From an uncultured Acidobacteriota bacterium (GTDB taxonomy: Bacteria > Acidobacteriota > Thermoanaerobaculia > UBA5066), in the NCBI GenBank assembly GCA_937888435.1, contig CALAQS010000054.1, positions 1 through 48,717 of the forward strand: 48,717 bases of DNA, in the 5' to 3' direction. Both the position numbers and the translations under genes were made by a program. Below are positions 24,005-33,828 of the stretch, one piece after another. Numbering within the stretch: the first letter of the stretch is position 1; every line of letters starts with the position of its first letter. The notes under the pieces are model-generated. The model was not told where the DNA came from. It saw only the letters and a program-made list of their open reading frames with translations, and made no database searches.

Positions 24005-24672
24005 GGAGGGAGGTCGGGTCGGCCGGCCGAGGGCGCGCGCAGGCCGTCGAGGAAGAGCGACGCGAACGCTTCACCGATCTCGTCCGCGGACGCCCCGCCA
24101 CCCGCGCGATACCAGCGCGCCATCCAATTCAGGGCGCCGAGGATCGCGAACGCCGAGATCTTCGGATCGATCGGGCGAAAAATTCTCTTCGCCACGCCCT
24201 CGGCGATCACGTCGCGCAGGCTCGCTTCGTATGCATCGCGGACACTCACGACGGTGGCGCGCCGCCGCGCGTCGAGCGCGTCGAACTGGAGCGCGAGCGC
24301 CGTCCCGTGGAACTTGTCCACCATGACCCGGGCGTGCTCCACGACGATCCGGCGCAGCGCCTGATCGGGCGGCAGCGCGGAGGCCCGCACGCGCTCGGCC
24401 ACGTCGAGCATCGCGTGGTTCGCCGTCTCGTGGCAGAGCGCGAGAATCTCTTCCTTGTCGCGAAAGTAGTAATAGAGGCTGCCGCGCGTCAGCAGAAGCT
24501 CCTCGGCGATGTCGTCCATCGAGGTGCCGTAGAACCCCTTCGCCGCGAAGCTGCGCACGGCGCTTTCGAGGATCCGCGCGCGCTTGACCCTGCGTTTCGT
24601 CGCCACGTGCGCCGACGGGGTCCGGCGACGGGCGGCGCTGCCCCGCGTTCCGGCGACTTCCTTGCGCGACAT
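24001..24672 (-). CDS. TetR/AcrR-family transcriptional regulator
   Basis: The 223-aa protein starts at MSRKEVAG. After a basic leader comes the TetR helix-turn-helix (~33-80): RARILESAVRSFAAKGFYGTS then MDDIAEELLLTRGSLYYYFRDKEEIL. The C-terminal ligand domain (~90-215) is variable and includes WMARWYRAGG. This resembles FadR/AcrR-type regulators of lipid or efflux genes, but the ligand is unknown and no obvious target gene is divergent from it. An open frame continues upstream through the tRNA and is not used. Confidence 0.9.
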   Translation of the reverse strand: MSRKEVAGTRGSAARRRTPSAHVATKRRVKRARILESAVRSFAAKGFYGTSMDDIAEELLLTRGSLYYYFRDKEEILALCHETANHAMLDVAERVRASALPPDQALRRIVVEHARVMVDKFHGTALALQFDALDARRRATVVSVRDAYEASLRDVIAEGVAKRIFRPIDPKISAFAILGALNWMARWYRAGGGASADEIGEAFASLFLDGLRAPSAGRPDLPP

Positions 24673-24708
24673 GGCGCGTTTGATCTTAGGCCCTTCACTC
24701 GCGGAATG

Positions 24709-24736
24709 AAAAAGGCCCCGCGCGGGAAGCGGGGCC
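24709..24736 (-). terminator. Rho-independent terminator after tRNA-Pro
   Basis: GGCCCCGC (24714-24721) and GCGGGGCC (24729-24736) form an 8-bp stem with a 7-nt loop. On the minus strand five T follow (A-run 24709-24713 on plus). Confidence 0.8.
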
Positions 24737-24750
24737 GAAGCGTGAGGAGA

Positions 24751-24827
<77 letters not shown>

Positions 24828-24892
24828 AGGAGCGCAAACGATACCATCCGGCGACCCTCGCCGCCAACGGGTGGATGACGCTCCGCGATCGG

Positions 24893-26605
24893 CTACGGTC
24901 CGGCCGCGGCCCCGTAGCCGCGGGGGTCCGCGACCCCCGTGAGCGTTCCGTCTCTCTCGAAGGCGATCGCGTGAACGATTCCGAGCGCTGATCGCTCTTC
25001 GAGCACGTGCCCTTTCTCGCGCAGCGCCGCTTTCACATTTTCGGGAAACGCCCCGGTTTCCACCTCGATGCGGTCCGGCAGATGCTGGTGATGAAAGCGC
25101 GGTGCGGCGACCGCCTCGGCGAGCGGCTGCCCGCGCGGGCCGGCGTTCAGGAAAACCTGCAGGACCGTCGTCGGAATCGTGGCCCCGCCCGGCGAGCCGA
25201 GGACGAAGCGCGGCCGGCCGTCCTCGAGGACGATCGTCGGCGTCATGGACGACAAGGGCCGCCCGCCCGCGCGCACGGCGTTCGCCTCGCCCTGAACGAG
25301 GCCGAACATGTTCGCGATCCCCGGCACCGCCGAGAAATCGTCCATCTCGTTGTTGAGGAGGACCCCGACGCCCGGCACGACCGTTCCGTTTCCGAACGTG
25401 TCGTTCAGCGTGTACGTCAGCGACACGGCGCCGCCGTCCGCCGTCGCGCTGGAGAGGTGCGTCGTCTGATCGCGCTCGCCGGGCCACGCGCCGCCCGGCA
25501 TCTCCCGCGACGGCGTGGCCTGCACGGGGTCGATCGAGAAGCCGAGTGCGGCGAGGCGGGCGGGCGCGAGGAGCCGCGCCAGCGGCATGTCCACGCAGTC
25601 GGGGTCTCCGAGAAAGCGGTTCCGGTCGGCGTATGCGCGGCGCTCGGCTTCGGCGATCAGGTGGATGGCCTCCGCCGAATCGCGGAACGAGATGTCCCCG
25701 CGCACGAATCGAAGCTGCCCGAGGATGGACGCGAGAAGGAAGCCGCCCGCCGAGGGAAGCGGCATCGTCACGAGCCGAAAGCGGCCGTAGTCGAACGCGA
25801 ACGGGATCCGCCATGACGGCGCGTAGCCGGCGAGGTCCGCCTCCGTGAGGACTCCGCCGGTCGCGCGGACGAACGCCGCGATCCTGCGGGCGACCTCGCC
25901 GCGGTGGAATCCGTCCGCACCCCGCGAGGCGATCGCCTCGAGTGTCGCCGCGAGATCCGGTTGCACGAGAAGCGTTCCCGCCGCGACGGGTTCTCCCTGT
26001 GGATAGAAAAGGCGAGCGGCCTGGGGATCGCGGGACAGGACGCGCCGGACACGCTCTTCGGCGAGCTCGCGAGCGAGGCCGGGAGGGACGCGATACCCGT
26101 CCCGCGCGAGCGCGATCGCGGGCGCGACGAGCCGGCCCCAGGGCAGGCGGCCAAACTTTCTGTGCAGGGCTTCGAGGCCGCGCACCGTTCCGGGGGTCGC
26201 CACCGCGAGACCGCCGTAGCGCGAGGCCTGCGCGCGGGAGGCTCCTCCCGCGTCGAGATAAGTGTTTCGCCATGTGGCCGCCGGGGCTGTCTCGCGGAAG
26301 TCCAGCGCGAAAAAGTCGCCCTCAGCCGTTCGCACCAATGCGAAGCCCCCGCCCGCCAGGTTGCCGGCCTGCGGATAGGTGACCGCGAGAACGAAGGCGG
26401 CGGTAATCGCCGCATCGACGGCGCCGCCTCCCGCGGCGAGGACACGGGCGCCCGCCTCGACGGATTCAGGCGTCGCGGCCGAGACTATGCCCCTTTTCGA
26501 ATGTGCCGCCAGCGCCTCGCCGAACGGCGCGGAGGCCTGCGCCGACAGGGCGGCGAGCGCGAGAAACAACGCGGCGGCGGCTCCGGCGACGAGGCGCAAG
26601 CGCAT
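24893..26605 (-). CDS. ggt: Gamma-glutamyltransferase
   Basis: Periplasmic N-terminal-nucleophile hydrolase that cleaves or transfers the gamma-glutamyl group of glutathione and related compounds. The 570-aa precursor has a signal peptide (~1-25). The glutamate-binding Arg104 is in DFRETAP. Auto-cleavage should occur before Thr381 in DQTTHLSS, giving large and small subunits. PLSSMTPTIV and GSPGGATIP in the small subunit match the family. It starts 11 bp after the Ser/Thr kinase gene on the same strand. Confidence 0.94.
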   Translation of the reverse strand: MRLRLVAGAAAALFLALAALSAQASAPFGEALAAHSKRGIVSAATPESVEAGARVLAAGGGAVDAAITAAFVLAVTYPQAGNLAGGGFALVRTAEGDFFALDFRETAPAATWRNTYLDAGGASRAQASRYGGLAVATPGTVRGLEALHRKFGRLPWGRLVAPAIALARDGYRVPPGLARELAEERVRRVLSRDPQAARLFYPQGEPVAAGTLLVQPDLAATLEAIASRGADGFHRGEVARRIAAFVRATGGVLTEADLAGYAPSWRIPFAFDYGRFRLVTMPLPSAGGFLLASILGQLRFVRGDISFRDSAEAIHLIAEAERRAYADRNRFLGDPDCVDMPLARLLAPARLAALGFSIDPVQATPSREMPGGAWPGERDQTTHLSSATADGGAVSLTYTLNDTFGNGTVVPGVGVLLNNEMDDFSAVPGIANMFGLVQGEANAVRAGGRPLSSMTPTIVLEDGRPRFVLGSPGGATIPTTVLQVFLNAGPRGQPLAEAVAAPRFHHQHLPDRIEVETGAFPENVKAALREKGHVLEERSALGIVHAIAFERDGTLTGVADPRGYGAAAGP

Positions 26606-26616
26606 ACGGCCAGAGC

Positions 26617-29394
26617 CTAGCGCAGCGTGACGGCGAGATTCTTCGACACGTCCACGTCGAGCGCGAGCGTCCGGCCGTCGCCGCCGAGCGTGAACGTGGT
26701 GACTTTGTACTGGTTGACGCTGCGATCCGTCGCGATGACCCAGGCTTTGAACTCGGCCTGCCCGGTTGGCAGATCGATCTCACCGTCGAAGCTCCCGCCG
26801 CCCGACTTGCGGCCGAAGTCGAAGGAGCGCCGAAAGACCTCGACGTCGTTGCGGCGCACCATCACATAGCCCTGCGGGGCCGGCACGGTCACGGCAATGT
26901 GCAGCCGGACGCGAGCCGGCGTCGGCTTCGTAGGCGGTGGAGTCTCGGCTTTCGGCGCCACCGCGACCGACTCCGGAGCGGCCGTCGGCACGACGGCGGG
27001 CTTCGACGAGGACTTCAGAGAGCGAATCTTCTCGGCTGCTTTCTTCTGAGCCCCGCGCCCTTGCTTGGCAACCTCCGTCTGGGCGGCGGCCTTGAGCTCC
27101 TGCGCTTCGGCCGAATCGGGGATGAGCGCAAGGACCGTGTCCGCTTCCACGATGACGCGGGCATAGTCCTGCGCGGCGCGGGCCTCGCGGGCGACCGCGA
27201 GGCGCGCGCCGGCCTCCGCGACCCGGCGGTCCTGATCTTCCTTCTTGGCGAGCGCCGCGTCCGCCTTTTCGAGGGCCGCGCGGGCGGCGACCGATTCGGG
27301 CGCCTGCCGCAGCAGCTCGAGAAAAGCCGTTCGCGCTTCCGCCGGGCGGCCCTGGGCCAGCGCCCGGGATCCATCCTCGAGAAGCCTCTTCCGCGCGAGC
27401 GTGTCCCGTTCCGCCGTTGCGTCAGGGGCCTTACCCGCGATCGCGCTGCTCCGCTGGAGGAGGGCGACGACGACGACGAGCGCCAGCAGGACGGCGCCGC
27501 CGACGATGAGGAACACGAAGCGCCTACTCACCTCGCGCTTGAGAACTTCGGGCACCTTCTCCGCGAGAGACTGCCCGCCCGAGCCGAGGCTCACGGCGCC
27601 AGTCACGGGCCCTCCAGGGCGCGGCGGAATCGTCGCGACAGGGCCCGTGACGTCGCGGCCGGGCGGACGCGCAGGGACGCCGGCGGGCCGGGCCATGGGC
27701 AACCGGGCAGACGGCGCCATCGTGCTTGCCGCGGGACGCAGGGGCTGGATCGGCCCGGTGATGTCCCGCCCTGCTTTGACGATGCGGGGAACGCCGCCCG
27801 GCGACTCCACCGGCGTAGCGGGCGGCGTCGGCGTGCGCGGCGGCGCCGGGGTCCGGGCGAGCGGGGCGGGCGGGCCGGACACGGCGGTGACCGCGGGAGG
27901 CGGCGCCGGCGGAGTGCTCTCCCGGATGGCGTCCCTCGGCGGGACGCCGACAGCCGGGGATCCCGCCGGTGGGCGGATCGTCTGAATCCTCTCGGTCACC
28001 TGCGAGAGCGGGTCGTTCGCAGGCAGCACCGGCTCCGACAGACGGTCCGGGATCTTCTCCAGTGGACGCTCCGGGGCCTTGATGCGTCCGCTGTCCCGAT
28101 CCGTCGCCGGCTTGACGCCGCGCTTCACGTCGGAGACGAGCGTCCCGGGAGACGACGGCGGCGGCTCGTGAGGAGCAAGGGCTTCATCCCGCGCATTCAC
28201 CGAGTTCCTCTTCAAGGAGTCCGTGTCCAGGCTCCAGTCGGGAATGGGAGACTCCTTGCTGAACGAACGCGGTGGAAGGGCGGCCAGCGAGGGGTCGAGG
28301 TCGCTCCGCCCGCGGCGGGCGAGATCCTCGAGCGTCGTGGTTCCGCCGCCGAGGGGTCTCAGCGCCGCCCCGGGGCGCGCGAGCGGAGCCGCGGGCACGG
28401 GAGACTTTTCGGAGGTCGCCGGACGGCTTTCCTTGGATTCGACGGCCGAGACGGGGCCGAGCCGCTCGGCCTGCGCCACCATCTCGCCCAGATCCTTCAG
28501 CATCTCCATCTCGGCGTGGCGGGCGCGAAACTCGGAGAGGGCCCGCACGAAGTCCCTTCCGCTCTGGAAGCGGGCCGCCGGATCCTTCGCGAGCGCACGT
28601 GCGAGGACCGGGTTGAACTCGGCCGGGATCGCCGCGTCGTATGTCTGGGGAGACGGATACTCCTCGTGGACGATCTTGTAGGAGATCGACGTGAGGTTGT
28701 CGCCGGCGAACGGCTTTTTCTTCGTGAGGAGCTCGTACAGGACCACGCCGAGCGAGAACAGGTCGCTGCGCCCGTCCACGATCTCGCCGGTCACCTGTTC
28801 GGGCGACATGTAGTTCGGCGTGCCGAGAAACTGCCCGGTGGCCGTGAGGCTCGAGCTTTCCATCTTCGCGATTCCGAAGTCCGTGATCTTCACGGTGCCG
28901 TCGGTCGTGAGGATGATGTTTGCCGGCTTCACGTCGCGGTGCACGATGCCGCGGCGGTGGGCGTAATCGAGAGCGTCCCCGACGGAAATCACGATCTCGG
29001 CAATCCGGTCGTACGAAAAGGACACCTTGTCCTTCAGAAGTTGCTTGAGATTCTTCCCCTCGACGTACTCCATCGCGATGAAGGACGTCCCGGTCTCGAC
29101 TTCCTCGCCGACATCATGGATCGTGACGATGTTCGGGTGGGAGAGTGTGCCTGCCGCCTGCGCCTCCCGCAGGAAGCGCTCCGTGAACTCCCGCGTCTCC
29201 GAATCGTCCTCGCCGCTGGCCCGGATCGTCTTCAGCGCGACACGGCGGCCGATGACCGGGTCGCGCCCGAGGAAGACGACTCCCATCGCGCCCTTTCCCA
29301 GCTCGCGTTCCACCTCGTAGCGCGCGAATTTTCTGGGCAGATTGGACGGTCCCGGTTCGGGCGGCAGACGACCTCCATGCCTGCGCACGGTCAC
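26617..29394 (-). CDS. Membrane-anchored Ser/Thr protein kinase (PknB-type) with periplasmic extension
   Basis: About 925 aa from a GTG at 29394 (29388 is an alternative). The Hanks-type kinase domain spans ~26-285: GKGAMGVV loop at 33-40, ATP-binding Lys55, HRDVKPAN from 152, DFG at 172-174 and SPEQ at 197-200, all intact and arginine-aspartate regulated. A ~330-residue Pro/Ala/Thr-rich linker follows, then a transmembrane helix (~622-645). The outer part has a TPR-like helical region rich in Ala/Glu and a C-terminal beta domain of ~90 residues. No PASTA repeats were seen. This resembles the large kinases of Acidobacteriota and Myxococcota. The signal it senses is unknown. Confidence 0.9.
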   Translation of the reverse strand: MTVRRHGGRLPPEPGPSNLPRKFARYEVERELGKGAMGVVFLGRDPVIGRRVALKTIRASGEDDSETREFTERFLREAQAAGTLSHPNIVTIHDVGEEVETGTSFIAMEYVEGKNLKQLLKDKVSFSYDRIAEIVISVGDALDYAHRRGIVHRDVKPANIILTTDGTVKITDFGIAKMESSSLTATGQFLGTPNYMSPEQVTGEIVDGRSDLFSLGVVLYELLTKKKPFAGDNLTSISYKIVHEEYPSPQTYDAAIPAEFNPVLARALAKDPAARFQSGRDFVRALSEFRARHAEMEMLKDLGEMVAQAERLGPVSAVESKESRPATSEKSPVPAAPLARPGAALRPLGGGTTTLEDLARRGRSDLDPSLAALPPRSFSKESPIPDWSLDTDSLKRNSVNARDEALAPHEPPPSSPGTLVSDVKRGVKPATDRDSGRIKAPERPLEKIPDRLSEPVLPANDPLSQVTERIQTIRPPAGSPAVGVPPRDAIRESTPPAPPPAVTAVSGPPAPLARTPAPPRTPTPPATPVESPGGVPRIVKAGRDITGPIQPLRPAASTMAPSARLPMARPAGVPARPPGRDVTGPVATIPPRPGGPVTGAVSLGSGGQSLAEKVPEVLKREVSRRFVFLIVGGAVLLALVVVVALLQRSSAIAGKAPDATAERDTLARKRLLEDGSRALAQGRPAEARTAFLELLRQAPESVAARAALEKADAALAKKEDQDRRVAEAGARLAVAREARAAQDYARVIVEADTVLALIPDSAEAQELKAAAQTEVAKQGRGAQKKAAEKIRSLKSSSKPAVVPTAAPESVAVAPKAETPPPTKPTPARVRLHIAVTVPAPQGYVMVRRNDVEVFRRSFDFGRKSGGGSFDGEIDLPTGQAEFKAWVIATDRSVNQYKVTTFTLGGDGRTLALDVDVSKNLAVTLR

Positions 29395-29540
29395 GCAGGC
29401 GATCCGGGGAAATACCCGGAATCCCGAAATTCTAGCAGCCGCGCGGCAAGCAGCCCGGGAGAGCCGCGCAATCGCCGTGTCCTGTTCCTGCGCAGTCCCG
29501 CGGCGGCGAAAAGAACCTGCCACGCCAGAACACCCGCGCC

Positions 29541-29546
29541 TATAAT
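29541..29546 (+). promoter_or_regulatory. Candidate -10 box for the EF-G-like gene
   Basis: A perfect TATAAT, 34 nt before the ATG at 29581. The gene also has GGAGGG at ribosome-binding distance. No convincing -35 was seen. Confidence 0.5.
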
Positions 29547-29580
29547 TCCCGCCCCGAAACGAACCACCGGAGGGCCTCGA

Positions 29581-31671
29581 ATGAAGGTTTACCCCGCTTC
29601 CGCCATCCACAACGTCGCCGTCGTCGGCCACAATGGGGTCGGCAAGACGACGCTCGTTTCCGCCCTCCTGCACGAAGCCGGCGCGACGCCGCGCTTCGGA
29701 CGCGTGGAGGACGGCAACTCGCCGACCGACTTCGACCCGGAGGAGATCGAGCGGAAGATCTCGATTTCGCTCGCGGTCGCGTCGCTCGAGTGGAAGAAGA
29801 ACAAGGTCAACCTCATCGACACGCCCGGTTACGGGATCTTCGTCTCCGAAATGATCTGCGGCCTGAAAGCGGCGGACGCCGCGCTTCTCGTCGTGGACGC
29901 CGTCGCCGGCGTCGAGGTCCAGACGGAGAAAGCCTGGAAGCTCTGCGACGAGCTCGGCCTCCCCCGCCTCCTGGTCGTCAACCGGATGGACCGCGAGAAC
30001 GCGGACGGCGGCCGCGTCATGGAGCAGCTTTCCCGCAAGTTCGGCCGCACCTGCGTCTGCCTCGAGGCTCCCATCGGGCGCGAGAAGTCCTTTCGCGGCG
30101 TCATCGACCTCGTGGCCATGGAGGGCTATCTGACCGACCCCGCCGGCAAAACGGTGCCGGGCCCCGTCCCCGAGGAGTTCGCGAAAGATGCCGCGACCCT
30201 GCACGAGTCGCTCGTCGAGATGGTCGCCGAGGGCGACGACAAGCTCATGGAGATGTTCTTCGCCCAGGGCAACCTCTCCGAGGAGCAGATGAAGCCCGCC
30301 CTCACGAAGGCGATTCGCGACCGCAGGATCACGCCGGTCCTGTTCGCCGCGAGCGGCGACCACGAGACGGGCGTCGAAAAGCTCCTCGACGAGATCGTGG
30401 ATCTGCTGCCGGCGGCCGACTCCTTCCAGACCGTCGCCCAGAACAAGGCCGGGCAGAGCGAGGCTCTGGCCGCCGACCCATCCGGCCCCGCTGCCGCGTT
30501 CGTCTTCAAGACGATCTCCGATCCGTACGCCGGGCGCCTGACGCTTTTTCGAGTCGTCTCGGGCACGTTCAAGAGCGATGGCACCTACTGGAACGCCTCA
30601 CGCGAGACAGCCGAGCGCTTCGGTCCCGTCTTCTCTCCCCTCGGCAAGACGATGCAGAACGTGACCGAAATCCCCGCGGGCGACATCGGAGGCGTCGCCA
30701 AGCTCAAGGAGACGCTCACGGGCGATTCCCTCTCCGCGAAGGAAAAGCCTTTCATCTTCGCGCCTCCAACCATTCCGGAGCCCGCGATCGCCTTCGCGAT
30801 CGAGCCGAAGTCCAAGGGGGACGAGGACAAGATATCGGTCGCGCTCCACAAGCTCATCGAGGAGGACCCGTCCCTCCGCTTCTCGCGGGACGCCGACACG
30901 CACGAGTTCCTGCTCGCGGGCGCGGGGCAGCTGCACGTCGAAATCGCGGTCGCGCGCATGAGGAGGAAAAGCGGCGTCGAGGTCATCCTCCACCCGCCGA
31001 AGGTCCCGTATCGCGAGACGATCACGCGGCCGGCCGAAGGGCACGGCCGGCACAAGAAACAGACGGGAGGGCACGGCCAGTTCGCCGACTGCAAGATCCG
31101 CATCAAGCCCCTCGCCCGCGGCGAGGACTTTGAGTTCGTCGACGACCTCTATGGCGGCTCGATCCCGCGCAACTACGTGCCCGCGGTGGAAAAAGGTATC
31201 CAGGACGTGCGCAAGCGCGGCTTCCTCGCCGGGTTCCCGATGGTGGACTTCCGGGTCGAGCTGTACGACGGCCAGTACCACGACGTCGACTCGTCGGAGA
31301 TGGCGTTCAAGATCGCGGGATCGCTGGCCTACAAGGACGCCATGGAGAAAGCGAAGCCGACCATCCTCGAGCCGATCATGAAGATCGCGATCCGGGCTCC
31401 ACAGGAGTACATGGGCGATCTCATGGGCGACCTCACGTCGCGCCGCGGCCGGCCGGCGGGCATGGACCAGGACGGGGACGACTCGATCATCCGCGCCGAG
31501 GCGCCGCTCGCCGAGATGATCTCGTACGGATCCATCCTGCGCGCCATCACGCAGGGACGTGGCTCGTTCCACATGGAGATGGGCCATTACGAGGAAGTCC
31601 CGCGTCCGCTCCAGGAAAAGCTCATCGCCGAGCGCGCGAAGCACCGCAAGGTGGAGGTCGTCGAGGAGTAA
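29581..31671 (+). CDS. EF-G-like translational GTPase (EF-G paralogue)
   Basis: The 696-aa protein has the five-domain EF-G layout. The G domain has G1 GHNGVGKT (16-23), G3 DTPGY (80-84) and G4 NRMD (134-137). Domain IV includes GGHGQFADC, and domain V ends GHYEEVPRPLQEKL. Ordinary EF-G has GHIDAGKT and DTPGH. Here the catalytic His is Tyr84 and the switch I region reads DPEEIERKISIS instead of the ERGITI type. These are traits of the EF-G2/FusA2-like subfamily, whose role in translocation is unclear. The main fusA with rpsL/rpsG/tuf is not here, which supports a paralogue. Divergent from the kinase gene. Confidence 0.9.
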   Translation: MKVYPASAIHNVAVVGHNGVGKTTLVSALLHEAGATPRFGRVEDGNSPTDFDPEEIERKISISLAVASLEWKKNKVNLIDTPGYGIFVSEMICGLKAADAALLVVDAVAGVEVQTEKAWKLCDELGLPRLLVVNRMDRENADGGRVMEQLSRKFGRTCVCLEAPIGREKSFRGVIDLVAMEGYLTDPAGKTVPGPVPEEFAKDAATLHESLVEMVAEGDDKLMEMFFAQGNLSEEQMKPALTKAIRDRRITPVLFAASGDHETGVEKLLDEIVDLLPAADSFQTVAQNKAGQSEALAADPSGPAAAFVFKTISDPYAGRLTLFRVVSGTFKSDGTYWNASRETAERFGPVFSPLGKTMQNVTEIPAGDIGGVAKLKETLTGDSLSAKEKPFIFAPPTIPEPAIAFAIEPKSKGDEDKISVALHKLIEEDPSLRFSRDADTHEFLLAGAGQLHVEIAVARMRRKSGVEVILHPPKVPYRETITRPAEGHGRHKKQTGGHGQFADCKIRIKPLARGEDFEFVDDLYGGSIPRNYVPAVEKGIQDVRKRGFLAGFPMVDFRVELYDGQYHDVDSSEMAFKIAGSLAYKDAMEKAKPTILEPIMKIAIRAPQEYMGDLMGDLTSRRGRPAGMDQDGDDSIIRAEAPLAEMISYGSILRAITQGRGSFHMEMGHYEEVPRPLQEKLIAERAKHRKVEVVEE

Positions 31672-31675
31672 ACGC

Positions 31676-32071
31676 TCAGCGGAGGCGTGTCACGCCGGGG
31701 TACCCGTCGAACCCGGCGTCGAAGGTCAGGATCTCGGTCACGCCCTGCTCTTCCATGACGGCGAGGTGCAGGGCGTCGCGCGCCGAGAGCTTTCGCCGGG
31801 CGAGGAGGATCGCCTTTGCGCGTTCGACCGAGGACGCCTGGACTGAAAACACCTCGTCGACGACCGCGAGAAGCGCGTCGAAGGCCGGCTGGATCGCTTC
31901 CCGCCGGTCGACCGCCGCGTAACGGTGGAGAATCTCCTGCAGGACTTCCGCGTCCGTAACGAGCCGGCGTCTCTCCGAAGCCAGTTGCTCGAGAAGCCGT
32001 TGGGTGTCGACCTTGTGCGGATGCGCTCTCCCTATGAGGTACATCGGAATGTTGGAGTCGACGAAAATCAA
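31676..32071 (-). CDS. vapC: PIN-domain ribonuclease toxin, VapC family
   Basis: The 131-aa protein reads from a TTG overlapping the vapB stop (TTGA). The PIN acidic residues are Asp5 in FVDSN, Glu42/Glu46, Asp99 in SARDALHLA and Asp118 in TFDAGFD, so the metal site looks complete. It should cleave a specific RNA such as a tRNA, and be held inactive by the partner antitoxin. It is convergent with the EF-G-like gene, ending 4 bp from it. Confidence 0.9.
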   Translation of the reverse strand: MIFVDSNIPMYLIGRAHPHKVDTQRLLEQLASERRRLVTDAEVLQEILHRYAAVDRREAIQPAFDALLAVVDEVFSVQASSVERAKAILLARRKLSARDALHLAVMEEQGVTEILTFDAGFDGYPGVTRLR

Positions 32072-32331
32072 GGTTCTTCCGGCTCTCCGGCGCCGTAGCC
32101 CTTCTCGATCTCCGCGAGCATCTGTCCGATGTCGCCTGACGGGAAGGAGTGCCGTGCAGCCCTGCGTATCGCGGCGATCTTGTCCCCAACGTCTCCGAGC
32201 GGCTCTTTCCGGCGCGCTTCGCGCAGAGCGCCGCGCACCCACTCCGCGACAGTCATGCGCTTCGCGCGCGCGGCGCGCTGGATCTCGCGGATTTCCGGCT
32301 CGTCGAGAAGCACCTGAAGACGCTTACTCAT
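32068..32331 (-). CDS. Ribbon-helix-helix antitoxin, VapB-like
   Basis: The 87-aa protein starts [21 protein letters not shown], a beta strand and helix of the ribbon-helix-helix fold, followed by [16 protein letters not shown]. It should bind DNA as a dimer and neutralise VapC through its C-terminal tail. The ATG at 32331 is preferred over 32337 because TAGACT lies exactly 7 nt upstream of it, the spacing seen at other leaderless candidates in this window. It is coupled to vapC by TTGA. Confidence 0.85.
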   Translation of the reverse strand: MSKRLQVLLDEPEIREIQRAARAKRMTVAEWVRGALREARRKEPLGDVGDKIAAIRRAARHSFPSGDIGQMLAEIEKGYGAGEPEEP

Positions 32332-32338
32332 GGGCATG

Positions 32339-32344
32339 AGTCTA
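32339..32344 (-). promoter_or_regulatory. Candidate -10 box for vapBC (leaderless type)
   Basis: TAGACT on the minus strand, 7 nt before the vapB ATG. No Shine-Dalgarno sequence lies between. Confidence 0.4.
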
Positions 32345-32483
32345 TCAGACTTGTGCTGCGACTTCTCACCTTGGCCCTCGCGGGCCTCCAGCGGCTCCTC
32401 CGCGCCGCGGCATTTTGCACTGATCTGTCCGCATCATGGCGGCAGGCGGCCTCGAGGGCGGACGTTTAGGGGGAGGTCCGCCA

Positions 32484-33806
32484 ATGCCAGTTGTGGAGAC
32501 GACCGCCGAAGGGGAGCTCCTCGGAGGGCCGATCAGCAACGAACCGGGCCCGGCGGGGGCGCCCGTCTCTTCCGCGCCCGAGACGCTATGGGGGTCGCGC
32601 TTCGCGCAGCGCATGCAGCGCATCAGGGCCTCGATGATCCGTGAGCTTCTCAAGCTCACGGAGAATCCGGAGGTCATCTCTTTCGCCGGCGGGCTGCCGG
32701 CACCCGAGGTTTTTCCCGTGGAGGAGGTCCGGGCGGCCACGAACCGCGTCCTGACGGAGCACGGCACGACGGCGCTCCAGTACACGACGACCGAGGGCTA
32801 CCGGCCCCTACGCGACCTGTTCGTCCGCCACATGGCGCGCTACGGAGTCACCGTGGGGCCGGAGAACGTGCTCGTGACGTCCGGCTCGCAGCAGGCGCTC
32901 GACCTCGTGGGCAAGCTCCTCATCAACCCGGGGGACCGGGTGCTCACAGAAGAGCCGACGTACCTCGGCGCGCTCCAGGCCTTCAACGCTTACCAGGCCG
33001 AGTACCTCCCGGTGCCGATCGACGACGAGGGTCTCGATCTCGACGCCCTCGAGAAGCAGCTGCGCGCCGGTCCGAAGTTCCTGTACGTGCTGCCGAACTT
33101 CCAGAATCCGGGCGGGGTCACGCTGAGCCTCGCCCGCCGCCGCCGCGTCGTCGAGCGGGCGGCTCACTACGGCATCCCGATCGTCGAGGACGACCCGTAC
33201 GGGCAGCTTCGATACGAGGGCGAGCACCTCCCACCGCTCGTGAAAATCGACGCCGAGCTCCACGGGTGCGGGGGCGGCGAGCGGGGGTTCACGGGCAACG
33301 TCCTCTACATGTCGACGCTTTCCAAAACCCTCGCGCCCGGCCTGCGGATCGCCTGGGTCGTGGCGCCCGAAGCCGTCGTCTCAAAGCTCGTTCAGATCAA
33401 GCAGGGCGCGGACCTCCACTCCTCGACCTTCTGCCAGTACGTCGCGTACGAGGTCGCTAGGGGCGGTTTCCTCGACCAGCATGTTCGTCGCATTAGGGCG
33501 GTCTACGGGGAGCGCCGCGAGGCCATGCTGTCTGCGCTCGCACGGCACTTCCCACACGGCGTCCGCTGGACGCGGCCGCAGGGAGGCCTGTTCCTGTGGG
33601 TCACGCTGCCAAAGGGGTTCGACACCATGGCGCTTCTCGACGAGGCGATCCGGGAGAAGGTCGCCTTCGTCCCGGGCGCGGCTTTCTACCCCTGCGGCGG
33701 AGGCGAGGAGAGCATGCGCCTGAACTTCTCCTACGCGGCGCCCGACGTCATCGAGGAAGGCATCAAGCGGCTAGCACGCGTCGTCCAGCGGAAGAAAGAG
33801 ATTTGA
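32484..33806 (+). CDS. PLP-dependent aminotransferase (class I/II, LysN or MocR-domain type)
   Basis: The 440-aa protein reads from the ATG at 32484, which follows GGGGGAGG; an earlier ATG at 32436 lacks such a site. After a ~40-residue Pro-rich leader comes the fold-type I domain: SGSQQALDL, NFQNPGG with Asn208, EDDPYG (Asp236, Tyr239) and Lys281 in TLSKTLAPGLRI, plus MRLNFSYA near the C-terminus. It resembles 2-aminoadipate/aromatic aminotransferases related to LysN. The substrate is uncertain. It is convergent with lpxA, and no other amino-acid gene is adjacent. Confidence 0.88.
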   Translation: MPVVETTAEGELLGGPISNEPGPAGAPVSSAPETLWGSRFAQRMQRIRASMIRELLKLTENPEVISFAGGLPAPEVFPVEEVRAATNRVLTEHGTTALQYTTTEGYRPLRDLFVRHMARYGVTVGPENVLVTSGSQQALDLVGKLLINPGDRVLTEEPTYLGALQAFNAYQAEYLPVPIDDEGLDLDALEKQLRAGPKFLYVLPNFQNPGGVTLSLARRRRVVERAAHYGIPIVEDDPYGQLRYEGEHLPPLVKIDAELHGCGGGERGFTGNVLYMSTLSKTLAPGLRIAWVVAPEAVVSKLVQIKQGADLHSSTFCQYVAYEVARGGFLDQHVRRIRAVYGERREAMLSALARHFPHGVRWTRPQGGLFLWVTLPKGFDTMALLDEAIREKVAFVPGAAFYPCGGGEESMRLNFSYAAPDVIEEGIKRLARVVQRKKEI

Positions 33807-33828
33807 TCCCCGCTTCTCTCCCCCGCCG

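Noticed and set aside
26503-29580. Long plus-strand extension in front of the EF-G-like gene (1722-aa frame)
   Set aside because: Only the part from 29581 has EF-G character and a ribosome-binding site; the rest is antisense to the kinase and ggt.
29395-30363. N-terminal extension of the Ser/Thr kinase (1248-aa frame)
   Set aside because: Lies antisense to the EF-G-like gene and has no kinase homology.
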